Assembly: GCA_031267485.1 (NCBI GenBank) | Contig: JAIRYY010000114.1 | Coordinates: 1-9,929 of the forward strand | Length of the DNA stretch: 9,929 nucleotides | DNA from: Tannerella sp. | GTDB lineage: Bacteria > Bacteroidota > Bacteroidia > Bacteroidales > Tannerellaceae | Reading direction: 5' to 3' | Shown: positions 1 to 9,416 of the stretch, piece by piece | Layout: every line of letters starts with the position of its first letter | Numbering within the stretch: position 1 is the first letter of the stretch | Program-made: the position numbers and the translations under genes | The notes under the pieces: model-generated | The model's database searches: none | What the model was told of the DNA's origin: nothing | What the model saw: the letters and a program-made list of their open reading frames with translations, nothing else

Positions 1-7
1 AAAAGAC

Positions 8-790
8 ATGAACTTTCTTGGAATAATCCCCTCCCGCTATGCGTCAACGCGTTTTCCCGGCAAGCCTCTGGTTGATATGGACGGCAAAACCATGATACAG
101 CGGGTTTACGAACAGGTACGGGATACCGTCGGCAGGCTGTATGTGGCGACCGACGACGAACGGATTGCGGAAACCGTAAAAAAATTCGGAGGCGACGTCA
201 TCCTCACTTCCGAAAAGCACAGCAGCGGAACCGACCGCTGCTACGAGGCTTACTGCAAAGCCGGAGGCGAACCGGACGTCGTGATAAATATTCAGGGCGA
301 TGAGCCATTCATTCAGCCGGAACAGATAGAACTGCTCAAAAGCTGTTTTTCCGAATCCGGCACGCAAATCGCCACGCTCGTGAAGCCGTTCGACAGGGAC
401 GGCGATTTTGAGCAGATGCTGTTCAACCCGAATACCCCGAAAGTGGTTCTCAACAACCGTAACGAGGCGATGTATTTCAGCCGCTCCGTCATCCCCTATA
501 TCCGGGGAGAAGAGTATACGGAATGGCTCAAAACGCATACCTTTTACAAGCATATCGGATTATATGCGTACCGCGCCGACGTTTTAAGGGAAATTACCGC
601 ATTGCCGCCATCTTCGCTCGAAACGGCCGAAAGCCTCGAACAGTTGCGCTGGCTTCAGAACGGATACAGGATAAAAGTCGGGATAACGCATCTGGAGACA
701 ATCGGAATCGACACGCCCGGCGATATGGAAAAAGCGCTGGCCTTTCTCCGCGCCTGCGTCCACTCCCGCGCCTGCGTCCGGGAAAATTAG
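8..790 (+). CDS. kdsB: 3-deoxy-manno-octulosonate cytidylyltransferase (CMP-KDO synthetase)
   Basis: Cytoplasmic enzyme that activates KDO with CTP to CMP-KDO, the donor for the lipopolysaccharide inner core. The 260-residue product shows the family motifs in order: the nucleotide-binding N-terminus IPSRYASTRFPGKPL (residues 7-21), SGTDR (73-77), NIQGDEP (94-100, with metal-binding D98), HIGLYAYR (182-189), the LETAESLEQLRWLQNG block (204-219) and IGIDTPGD (232-239). The ATG at 8 gives the N-terminus expected for the family; only seven bases precede it, so its promoter is outside the window. Family members are usually about 245-255 residues. The extra C-terminal residues here come from a short duplication that repeats RACV (see 748-779). 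The gene is convergent with yidC, with 10 bases between the stop codons. Function is assigned from family motifs with high certainty. Confidence 0.96.
   Translation: MNFLGIIPSRYASTRFPGKPLVDMDGKTMIQRVYEQVRDTVGRLYVATDDERIAETVKKFGGDVILTSEKHSSGTDRCYEAYCKAGGEPDVVINIQGDEPFIQPEQIELLKSCFSESGTQIATLVKPFDRDGDFEQMLFNPNTPKVVLNNRNEAMYFSRSVIPYIRGEEYTEWLKTHTFYKHIGLYAYRADVLREITALPPSSLETAESLEQLRWLQNGYRIKVGITHLETIGIDTPGDMEKALAFLRACVHSRACVREN
748..779 (+). repeat. 14-bp direct repeat at the kdsB 3' end
   Basis: CCGCGCCTGCGTCC occurs perfectly at 748-761 and 766-779, with a period of 18 bases. The period is a multiple of three, so the frame is kept and the C-terminal tail reads RACV-HS-RACV. It looks like a small recent duplication beyond the conserved enzyme core. 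Confidence 0.8.
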
Positions 791-814
791 CATCCCCGGT
801 TCAGCGTTTTCCCG
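779..814. terminator. possible bidirectional terminator between convergent kdsB and yidC
   Basis: A perfect 8-bp inverted repeat (CGGGAAAA at 779-786, TTTTCCCG at 807-814) encloses the 20 bases that hold both stop codons. The position between convergent genes fits a shared terminator. However, the stem is half A/T, the loop is long, and no T-run follows the stem on either strand, so this is a weak call. Confidence 0.25.
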
Positions 815-2753
815 AAGTCTGGCGTTTATCGCGTTCTTTCTGCTGTTTGCGCAACTGTTCCTGCTGCACGCGCTGCGCTTCGGCCAGACGCTGCATAAAA
901 CCGGATTTCTTTTTCGGTTTCTTTTTGTTCGCCTCAAGTTTTGCAAGCAGTTTTTCCTCGTTGATACCAAAGCGGAACGCCATTGTCTGCGCAATCGTTA
1001 TCAGTGTGGAAACGAGGAAATAGTAGCTCAGTCCGGCGGAACTCTGGTTGAATATAAAGAAAAACATCAGCGGCATGAGGTACATCATCATGTTCATTCC
1101 CGGCATCTGCTGCTGCCCCGTATTGTTCATATTCATCGTCACCTTTGTCTGCACCAGATTCACGGCCGTCATCAGCAGACAGAACAGGCTGATATGATTT
1201 CCGATGAATGAGCTTATCAGAGGGATATTCATATTCCATGATATGACGGCGTCGTAGGTCGAGAGGTCTTCCGCCCACAGGAAGCCCTGCTGGCGAAGTT
1301 CCATCGATGTGGGGAACAACCAGTAGAGCGCAATGAGAAACGGCATCTGGAGCAGCATCGGCAGACAGCCGGTCAGCGGACTGGCGCCGGCGCTGCTGTA
1401 CAGCGCCATCGTCGCCTGCTGCAATTCCATCGCCTGCTCCTTCTTCGGGAATTTAAGTTTCAGGGCTTCCACCTGCGGACGCAAAACGCGCATCCTGGCC
1501 TGCGACATGTACGATTTATAGGTCAGCGGGAACAGTACCAGTTTGACGGCCAGGGTCAGGAGGAATATGATAAGACCGTAATTGGTCATGAATTTGCCCA
1601 GAAAATCAAATATCGGCAATATGAAGAATTTATTGATTGGGCGCACCCACTGGTAGCCCATCGGGACGAGGTTGTCAAGGTCCAGCTGCTGTTCGGATGA
1701 GATATCCCTGTCATACAAGCGCAGCAGGCTGTATTTGTTCGGCCCGAAGAAATAGCGGAATCCGATGGATTCATCGCCTGCAATACCGAACTCAACGGCC
1801 GTTGCCGTCTTAAACTCCTTGAGATATTTTGCGTCCGAAAGCTCCTGCCGGGCAGTGAGCGTGGTCGCCGCGAAAACGCCGTCGGCTATCAGCGCCGACG
1901 TGAAATATTTGTTTTTGTAACCTATCCATTTAAGGCGGTTCGACAGTTGTTTATCCTCATCTTTCGCCTCTCCGAAATGCTCCACGTCGCCGGTAAAGAA
2001 CTTGTAATACAATCCGGTGTACTGGTTTTCGAGCTTGCGTCCCTTTTCGAGCGTCCTCATCTTCTGGCTCCACTGAATATCCAGCGCATTCGTCGAGGGC
2101 GCGAGCAGGCCGTTCAGTCCGCTCGTCCGAATCGTAAAGTTCAGCATGTAATCATCCGGGTTGAGCGTATATACAAAGTCCACAACACCCCCCTCGCCCA
2201 CCGCAAGGCGCATCACCACGGTATTTTGAGAAGCATCCCTGACAGGCGTGAAATACAGGTCGGAAGTATTCACCACACGGTTTGTCGCCGTGACAAAGGT
2301 CGCGTTAAAGCGGGAATCGCCCCGGTCAAACAACACTAACGGTTCTTTCCCGTAAGTGACATAATCCTTCACCCGCACATAGCATACCTGACCGCCCTTG
2401 CTGCTTATCCTGACCTCCATGTTGTCATTTTCAAGCGTTATCACTTCGTCCGTACCGCTGACCGCCTGGGCGAACGCGCCGTAATTATTCCGCAACTGCA
2501 CCTGAAGCAGCGAATCGGAGAACACCTGCCGCAGGGAATCGGGGACACCCTCCGGCGGGGCCTCCGTGAACGACGCTTCCCTGACGGCCGCCTGTTCAGC
2601 CGCAGTTTTCTGCATCTCCTGCATTACCGACGCTATCGAATCCTGATAACGTCTCCGGGCTTCCATCTGTTCTTCCGACGGCCTGTTGAGCCAGCTGAAA
2701 CCTATCAGAACAAGTCCTATCAAAACAAAGCCTATTACCGTATTTTTGTCCAT
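801..2753 (-). CDS. yidC: membrane protein insertase YidC (Oxa1 family)
   Basis: Inner-membrane insertase that inserts and folds membrane proteins, alone or with SecYEG. The 650-residue product has the Gram-negative YidC layout. There is an N-terminal anchor (about residues 6-21), a short linker rich in Q and E, and a large periplasmic beta domain (about 95-345). The conserved insertase core follows, with an amphipathic segment (about 374-388) and membrane segments near 391-410, 461-483, 513-537, 553-571 and 573-595. The signature LTYKSYMSQARMRVLRPQ follows the first core segment. The hydrophilic-groove charge, an arginine in E. coli, is a lysine here (K404 in LAVKLVLFPL). The C-terminal tail (about 600-650) is strongly basic with many K, R and Q, as expected for a ribosome-contacting tail. 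The gene starts 28 bases after pyrG on the same strand and is probably cotranscribed with it. Confidence 0.96.
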   Translation of the reverse strand: MDKNTVIGFVLIGLVLIGFSWLNRPSEEQMEARRRYQDSIASVMQEMQKTAAEQAAVREASFTEAPPEGVPDSLRQVFSDSLLQVQLRNNYGAFAQAVSGTDEVITLENDNMEVRISSKGGQVCYVRVKDYVTYGKEPLVLFDRGDSRFNATFVTATNRVVNTSDLYFTPVRDASQNTVVMRLAVGEGGVVDFVYTLNPDDYMLNFTIRTSGLNGLLAPSTNALDIQWSQKMRTLEKGRKLENQYTGLYYKFFTGDVEHFGEAKDEDKQLSNRLKWIGYKNKYFTSALIADGVFAATTLTARQELSDAKYLKEFKTATAVEFGIAGDESIGFRYFFGPNKYSLLRLYDRDISSEQQLDLDNLVPMGYQWVRPINKFFILPIFDFLGKFMTNYGLIIFLLTLAVKLVLFPLTYKSYMSQARMRVLRPQVEALKLKFPKKEQAMELQQATMALYSSAGASPLTGCLPMLLQMPFLIALYWLFPTSMELRQQGFLWAEDLSTYDAVISWNMNIPLISSFIGNHISLFCLLMTAVNLVQTKVTMNMNNTGQQQMPGMNMMMYLMPLMFFFIFNQSSAGLSYYFLVSTLITIAQTMAFRFGINEEKLLAKLEANKKKPKKKSGFMQRLAEAQRVQQEQLRKQQKERDKRQTSGKR

Positions 2754-2781
2754 TCGTATTGATTATTATAAAGTATATCGT

Positions 2782-4530
<1,749 letters not shown>

Positions 4531-4552
4531 TCATTATTTGAAATTTGATTGT

Positions 4553-4560
4553 TACTTTTG
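4553..4560 (+). promoter_or_regulatory. probable -7 box for the GSCFA gene
   Basis: TACTTTTG followed by C matches the Bacteroidetes -7 element TAnnTTTG, 37 bases before the ATG at 4598. No TTTG lies at the expected distance upstream; the nearest (4537-4540) is too close. Only half the promoter is therefore supported. Confidence 0.5.
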
Positions 4561-4597
4561 CGCAGTTTCCCGTCAACAATAAAAAAAACGGAAAGAG

Positions 4598-5593
4598 ATG
4601 ATAAACTACTGCACATACGTGAAAATACCGGAAGCGCCGTTCGGGATTTCCTACAGGGACAACATTCTGTCTGTCGGCTCCTGTTTTGCCGACAATATGG
4701 GCGGCAGGATGTCGGAATGTGGATTCAACGTGGCGGTTAATCCGTTCGGCGTTTTGTATAATCCGCTGTCCGTAGCCTCCGCGTGTCGGCGGATGTTGAA
4801 TCCGGTACCGTTTACGGAGGACGATTTGTTTTTCCACAACGGGCTGTATCACAGTTTTGCGCATCACGGGCGATTTTCGGACGTTTCCGCCGGCAAGTGC
4901 CTGTCGGGGATAAACGGGGCGCTGGAGCACGCCGCCATGCATTTGCGCCTCAGTTCCCGCCTGACCGTCACCTTTGGGACGGCTTACGCTTACCGCCATA
5001 AGAGCGGCGCCTTCGCGGTCGCCAACTGTCACAAGCTGCCCGAAACGGATTTTGTCCGCGAGCGCCTCACGGTAAACCGTATTGCGGATGAATGGTCTGC
5101 CCTGCTGAACGAACTGTGGCGCGCGAATCCCCTGCTGAAAGTCATATTCACCGTCAGTCCGGTCCGCCACGGAAAAGACGGGGCGCATCTTAACCAGGTA
5201 AGCAAATCCACGCTGCTCCTGGCAGAACAGGCTTTGACGGAGCAGTTTCCCGGCCGGACTGCGTATTTTCCGGCCTACGAGCTGATGATGGACGAGCTGC
5301 GCGATTACCGGTTTTACGCCGAGGACATGATTCATCCCTCCCCGCCGGCGATTGATTATATATGGGAAAGATTCTGCGACACGTACATGGACCGTGAAAC
5401 GCTGTCCTGCATGAGGGACGTGGCGGCAATCAGGAAAAATCTGAATCACAAGCCCATGACGCCCGACAGGGAGGCCTGTAAGCGATTTTTAATGCAAACA
5501 TTGTTAAAAATCCGGCAACTGCGGGATAAAAACCCGTATATTTGCATCTCAACAGACGAAAAGGAAGTCGAAAAAAGACTGGAAAATAACTAA
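4598..5593 (+). CDS. GSCFA-domain protein (putative SGNH-like hydrolase)
   Basis: Member of the GSCFA family (Pfam GSCFA), named for the motif seen here at residues 27-31 in ILSVGSCFADNMG. The following CGFNVAVNPFGVLYNP (41-56) is also typical. The 331-residue protein has no signal peptide or membrane segment, so it is probably cytoplasmic. Further conserved patches are VTFGTAYAY (123-131), the strand FTVSPVRH (184-191), and AEDMIHPS (241-248). The last resembles the late Asp-x-x-His block of SGNH esterases, with D243 and H246, and S28 would then be the candidate nucleophile. No member's substrate is known to me, so the hydrolase role is an inference from fold resemblance. Residues after about 285 are basic and look less conserved. 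The stop is 12 bases before murF-alr, a neighbour it often has in Bacteroidetes as I recall, which hints at an envelope-related job. Confidence 0.88.
   Translation: MINYCTYVKIPEAPFGISYRDNILSVGSCFADNMGGRMSECGFNVAVNPFGVLYNPLSVASACRRMLNPVPFTEDDLFFHNGLYHSFAHHGRFSDVSAGKCLSGINGALEHAAMHLRLSSRLTVTFGTAYAYRHKSGAFAVANCHKLPETDFVRERLTVNRIADEWSALLNELWRANPLLKVIFTVSPVRHGKDGAHLNQVSKSTLLLAEQALTEQFPGRTAYFPAYELMMDELRDYRFYAEDMIHPSPPAIDYIWERFCDTYMDRETLSCMRDVAAIRKNLNHKPMTPDREACKRFLMQTLLKIRQLRDKNPYICISTDEKEVEKRLENN
5537..5544 (+). promoter_or_regulatory. possible internal -7 box for murF-alr
   Basis: TATATTTG followed by C is a perfect TAnnTTTG box, 61 bases before the murF-alr start and inside the last codons of the GSCFA gene. 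No TTTG lies 19-21 bases upstream, so the match is partial. If active, it would let murF-alr be expressed independently of GSCFA. Confidence 0.4.
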
Positions 5594-5605
5594 TTATAAA
5601 ACTAA

Positions 5606-8083
5606 ATGGACTATTCTGTTAAGGAAATTTCGGATATCATCGGGGCTGAATATCAATCGATACACGACAGGAAGATTTCCCACCTCCTGACGGATAGCCG
5701 TACGCTTTCATTTCCCGAAACGAGCCTGTTTTTCGCCATTAAGACGAAGACAAACGACGGGCATAAATATGTGGATGATTTATACAGGCTGGGCGTCAGA
5801 AGTTTTGTCGTGACGGACGAGTTTCCCGGACTGTACGGGAAGATGCCGGATGCGGATTTTCTTTTTGTGAAAAATGCCACGGATGCGCTGCAAAAGCTCG
5901 CGGCCTGTCACCGCAGGCGTTTCTCCATACCGGTTATCGGAATAACGGGGAGCAACGGGAAAACGGTTGTAAAGGAACTCCTGTATCAGCTCATGCGTAC
6001 GGATTTCAACATCGTGCGCTCTCCGCGCAGTTATAATTCGCAGATTGGCGTGCCGCTTTCCATCTGGGAGATGAACGGGCAGCATACGCTGGCCATTTTT
6101 GAGGCCGGGATTTCAAAACCGGACGAAATGGACCGGCTGCGCCCCATGATTCTGCCGACGGTCGGGCTGATTACGAACATCGGCGAAGCGCATCAGGAGA
6201 ATTTCAGCTCCGCCAAAGAAAAATGCATGGAAAAACTGTCGCTTTTCATTGACTGCAGCGTCATCGTATACAATGCGGACGACAAGCCGATAGAGCACGC
6301 GCTGGAGGCCATGTGCCTCTCGTACAAGGCGATAGGCTGGAGCCGCAGGGACGCCGATGCCGCCATGTTTGTCAATTCCATCGAAAAGGGCGCGACGGCT
6401 ACGAAATTGCGCTGTACGACGCTGGGCATCATGCACGAGTATATCGTCCCCTTCGTCGACGATGCCTTTATTGAAGATATCATCCACTGCATGGCCGTGA
6501 TGTTTTACCTGAACCCGCCGGGTATCACCGGCAAAGACGACGTTTTCGCCTCGCTGGAACCGGTGGCCATGCGCCTTGAGGCTAAAGACGGGATTAACGG
6601 CTGCCGGCTTATCAACGACACGTATAATTCCGACATCAACTCGCTGCACGTGGCGCTCGATTTTCAGCAGAGCCGCCGCGCGGACAGGAGTCTGAAAACT
6701 ACGGTCATACTTTCCGATATTCTGCAGACGGGAATGACGCCCAAATCGCTGTACGGAAAGGTGGCGGAACTTCTTGGCCGGAAAAGGACCGGACGCCTGA
6801 TTGGCATCGGCCCCGGCATCAGCGAATACGGATATCTGTTTAAAGGCATGGAGACGGCTTTTTACGGCTCCACTTCCGAATTTATCTATTCTTTCAGGCA
6901 GGATATGTTCCGCGACGAAATCATACTGCTCAAAGGTTCCCGCTCGTTTCACTTCGAAAATATCACCGCCCTGCTTGAGAAGAAAGTGCACGAGACCATA
7001 CTGGAAGTCAACCTCGACGCGCTTATTCACAATTTCAACCTCTACCGTTCACGTCTTCATCCCAAAACCAAAATGGTTTGCATGGTGAAAGCGTTCGGTT
7101 ACGGCATCGGCTCGTCCGAACCGGCGAAGACGCTGCAGGAGCGCCGCTGCGATTATCTGGCCGTTGCGGTTGCCGACGAAGGCAAGGATTTGCGCAGGGA
7201 GGGCATCTCCATTCCCGTCATCGTGATGAACCCGGAACCCGGCAGTTTCCCCCTTCTGTTCGATTACATGCTCGAGCCGGAAATTTACAGTTTCCGTCTG
7301 CTGGACGCGCTGGTAAAGGATGCTGCACGCCGCGGCATCACGTCGTTCCCCGTGCACATAAAAATAGATACGGGCATGCATCGCCTGGGATTTGAACCGG
7401 GAGACGTCCCGGAAATATGCCGCAGGCTGAAGATGCAAAGCGGCCTGGTCGTGCGCTCCGTCTTTTCGCACCTCGCCGGAAGCGATTTGCCGGAGTTCGA
7501 CGATTTCACCCGGAAACAGGCCGGCATCTACTCCAAAGCGGCATCAGCGCTCGAGAAGGGACTGGGCTATCCCGTGCTGAAACACATCCTGAACTCCGCC
7601 GGCATCGAACGGTTCCCGGAGTATCAGCTGGATATGGTGCGCCTCGGCATCTCGCTGTACGGCGTAAGCGCATCCGGGAAAATGGACGGACTGCAATGCG
7701 TGTGCTCGCTCAAAACCGTCATTCTGCAGATACGGAGCGTGCCCCGGGGCGATTCCGTGGGATACGGACGCAGGACGTTCGTGGCGCGCGATTCCCGAAT
7801 CGCCGTCATCCCCGTCGGATATGCGGACGGGCTGGACCGCCACCTGAGCAACGGAACGGGAGAAGCGCTTGTCAGGGGCAAACGCTGCCCTATCGTGGGA
7901 AACATCTGCATGGATACCTGCATGATTGACGTTACGGATGTGGAGGCGAACGAGGGCGACCGGGTTATCATCTTCAACGGCGAACTCACGGTCGACGAGC
8001 TTGCCCGCAAAACCGGAACCATTCCTTACGAGATTCTGACATCCATCTCCCCCCGCGTCAAACGCATATACTACCGCGAATAA
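5606..8083 (+). CDS. bifunctional MurF (D-Ala-D-Ala adding enzyme) / alanine racemase fusion
   Basis: One 825-residue protein carries two peptidoglycan-precursor enzymes. Residues 1 to about 460 are MurF, which ligates D-Ala-D-Ala to UDP-MurNAc-tripeptide using ATP. They include an N-terminal substrate domain with DSR (30-32), the ATP-binding GITGSNGKT (112-120), EAGIS (166-170) and TNIGEAH (190-196). INDTYNSDINSL (336-347) is the Bacteroidetes form of the family's NDxYN motif. Residues from about 465 to 825 are a fold-type III alanine racemase. The PLP lysine is K495 in MVKAFGYG, IKIDTGMHRLGF lies at 586-597, the catalytic tyrosine is Y720 in SVGYGRR, and NICMD (766-770) and RLGISLYG (689-696) are conserved. 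All key residues are present in both halves, so both activities are expected. This fusion is a known Bacteroidetes arrangement. It couples L- to D-alanine racemisation with the ligase that uses the D-Ala-D-Ala product. The start is the ATG 12 bases after the GSCFA stop. Confidence 0.96.
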   Translation: MDYSVKEISDIIGAEYQSIHDRKISHLLTDSRTLSFPETSLFFAIKTKTNDGHKYVDDLYRLGVRSFVVTDEFPGLYGKMPDADFLFVKNATDALQKLAACHRRRFSIPVIGITGSNGKTVVKELLYQLMRTDFNIVRSPRSYNSQIGVPLSIWEMNGQHTLAIFEAGISKPDEMDRLRPMILPTVGLITNIGEAHQENFSSAKEKCMEKLSLFIDCSVIVYNADDKPIEHALEAMCLSYKAIGWSRRDADAAMFVNSIEKGATATKLRCTTLGIMHEYIVPFVDDAFIEDIIHCMAVMFYLNPPGITGKDDVFASLEPVAMRLEAKDGINGCRLINDTYNSDINSLHVALDFQQSRRADRSLKTTVILSDILQTGMTPKSLYGKVAELLGRKRTGRLIGIGPGISEYGYLFKGMETAFYGSTSEFIYSFRQDMFRDEIILLKGSRSFHFENITALLEKKVHETILEVNLDALIHNFNLYRSRLHPKTKMVCMVKAFGYGIGSSEPAKTLQERRCDYLAVAVADEGKDLRREGISIPVIVMNPEPGSFPLLFDYMLEPEIYSFRLLDALVKDAARRGITSFPVHIKIDTGMHRLGFEPGDVPEICRRLKMQSGLVVRSVFSHLAGSDLPEFDDFTRKQAGIYSKAASALEKGLGYPVLKHILNSAGIERFPEYQLDMVRLGISLYGVSASGKMDGLQCVCSLKTVILQIRSVPRGDSVGYGRRTFVARDSRIAVIPVGYADGLDRHLSNGTGEALVRGKRCPIVGNICMDTCMIDVTDVEANEGDRVIIFNGELTVDELARKTGTIPYEILTSISPRVKRIYYRE

Positions 8084-8117
8084 ACATTAAAAACAGAGGA
8101 TATTCCATTATTTTCCT

Positions 8118-8125
8118 TATTTTTG
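8118..8125 (+). promoter_or_regulatory. probable -7 box for the YciO-like gene
   Basis: TATTTTTG followed by C fits TAnnTTTG and lies 25 bases before the ATG at 8151, in the 67-base gap after murF-alr. No TTTG is found at the expected upstream spacing, so a -33 element is not supported. Confidence 0.45.
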
Positions 8126-8150
8126 CGGCTGGATTAAAAATTTGTAAACT

Positions 8151-8759
8151 ATGTTACTCAGGATTTATCCGGAAAATCCCAATCCGAAGGATATCCGTAA
8201 GGTTGTAGGCGTATTGCGGGAGGGCGGTCTGGTTATTTACCCTACCGACACGATGTATGCTATCGGCTGCGATGCGCTGAATGTGCGTGCGGTCGAACAG
8301 ATATGCAGGCTGAAGGGCGTAAATCCGCAAAAGAGTAATCTCTCCATAATCTGCTACGACATTTCGGATATAAGCGAACATGCAAAAGTCAGCAATGCGG
8401 TATTCAAACTGATACGCGACTATCTGCCGGGGCCTTACACCTTTATTTTACCGACCAGCAATAACCTGCCCAAAATCTACAAAAACAGGAAAGAAGTCGG
8501 CATCCGCATGCCCGGCAATCCCATCATCCACGAGATATGCAGGGAGCTGGGACACCCCGTCATGACCGCCTCCGTCCCCCACGACCCGGAAGAGCCGGAA
8601 TATGCGACCGACCCGGAACTGATATACGAACGATACGGCGAGGACGTGGACATTGTCATCGACAGCGGATACGGCGACATCGAAGGCTCGACGGTCATAA
8701 ACTGCACCGCGGAACCTTTCGAAATAATCCGCCGCGGCAAAGGCCGGATTGAACTGTAA
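8151..8759 (+). CDS. YrdC/Sua5/YciO-family protein, YciO-like
   Basis: This 202-residue protein consists of a single YrdC-like domain; it lacks the extra C-terminal domain of the longer Sua5 proteins. Family signatures are YPTDTMYAIGC (30-40), RLKGVNPQKSNLS (53-65), PGPYTFIL (93-100), IRMPGNP (118-124) and GSTVINC (179-185). The family includes the threonylcarbamoyl-AMP synthases TsaC/Sua5, which start t6A modification of tRNA. Those enzymes depend on a Lys-Arg-Ser-Asn tetrad. Here the lysine (K55) and serine (S141 in TASVP) remain, but V57 and P143 stand where the arginine and asparagine should be. In length and sequence it resembles E. coli YciO, which departs from the tetrad in the same way. 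It is probably an RNA- or nucleotide-binding YciO paralogue, and naming it TsaC would be unsafe. It starts 67 bases after murF-alr and is followed in the same frame by a sialidase remnant. Confidence 0.88.
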   Translation: MLLRIYPENPNPKDIRKVVGVLREGGLVIYPTDTMYAIGCDALNVRAVEQICRLKGVNPQKSNLSIICYDISDISEHAKVSNAVFKLIRDYLPGPYTFILPTSNNLPKIYKNRKEVGIRMPGNPIIHEICRELGHPVMTASVPHDPEEPEYATDPELIYERYGEDVDIVIDSGYGDIEGSTVINCTAEPFEIIRRGKGRIEL

Positions 8760-8768
8760 CAGCCGGAA

Positions 8769-9140
8769 ATGACAGCAATGACAGGGAGCCGGCGCAACAA
8801 CAGACCCGGGCAGGACATGGACAGAGCGCCCGACTTCACGCAAAGCATTGATAGAGCCGACTGTATGGCAAACATTCACAAACGTGTATACCGACAGGAC
8901 GGAAAAGAAAAAAGCGTCCTGCTGTTCGTAAATCCCGAATCATATTCCAGACGCGACCATATCACGCTTAAAATGAGTTTTGACGACGGGAATACATGGC
9001 CGGAAGCCTGTCATATACTTCTTGATGAATATGCCGGACGGGGTTATTCGTGTATTACTTCGATAAACGGCTCGACGATCGGAATCCTTTATGAAAGCAG
9101 CCAGTCCGACCTTGTATTTCAACAAATTATAATAGAATAG
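8769..9140 (+). pseudogene. C-terminal remnant of a GH33 exo-alpha-sialidase
   Basis: The 123-residue frame resembles only the end of Bacteroides-type sialidases (NanH). Recognisable homology runs from about residue 31 (CMANIHKRVY) to the stop. It includes LLFVNP (51-56), an arginine at 61-62 that fits the third arginine of the carboxylate-binding triad, and a perfect Asp-box SFDDGNTW (70-77). The nucleophilic tyrosine region GRGYSCITS (91-98, Y93) and IGILYE (104-109, E109) follow. The other two triad arginines, the FRIP-type start, the signal peptide and the earlier Asp-boxes are missing. The space upstream is taken by the complete YciO-like gene, so about three quarters of the enzyme is gone. 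Residues 1-30 do not resemble a sialidase. This is most simply a deletion remnant and cannot be an active sialidase. Its frame is continuous with the YciO-like gene across that gene's single TAA stop. Confidence 0.8.
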
Positions 9141-9186
9141 TAACTTTTTTTGACGTGACAAATTCATATCAATAGAAACCCTATTC

Positions 9187-9290
9187 CGTCATTGCGAACG
9201 AAGTGAAGCAATCCAGGCGCATACGGTAAAGACGGTTGTGCGGCCCATCGTCTGTGCCTCCGGATTGCTTCGCTACGCTCGCAAAGAACG
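9187..9290. repeat. REP/MITE-like imperfect inverted repeat
   Basis: The left arm 9187-9214 (starting CGTCATTGCGAACGAAG) and right arm 9262-9290 (starting GGATTGCTTCGCTACGC) are inverted copies. They match at 24 of 28 positions with one extra base, around a 47-base loop. The motif CGTCATTGCGA...GAAGCAATCC and its mirror is, as I recall, a frequent dispersed intergenic repeat in Bacteroidetes and several other bacteria. It could be a non-autonomous mobile element or an RNA hairpin affecting the 3' end of upstream transcripts. No transposase is nearby, and only one copy lies in this window. Confidence 0.75.
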
Positions 9291-9386
9291 GCTTGATAAC
9301 GTTTAGAGCCTTTTTATTTCCACCTCACAATCTTGACCTCCACGCCTGCACGAAAGTTAATTAACAATAATTTGGGAGCGTTTTTT

Positions 9387-9416
9387 CTTGTATAATAAAA
9401 AATCGTCCTATATTTG
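9387..9416 (+). promoter_or_regulatory. Bacteroidetes-type promoter before the repeat-rich tail
   Basis: CTTG (9387-9390) precedes TATATTTG (9409-9416) by 18 bases. The -7 box is perfect; the -33 box has one mismatch and the spacing is one base short of the consensus. Transcription would start near 9423, about 27 nt before the ATG at 9450, implying that the tail is transcribed rightward. Confidence 0.5.

Noticed and set aside
6113..7030. 305-residue minus-strand open frame opposite the MurF half of the fusion
   Set aside because: Antisense shadow of a gene with intact MurF motifs; no recognisable domain and no promoter-like sequence at its start.
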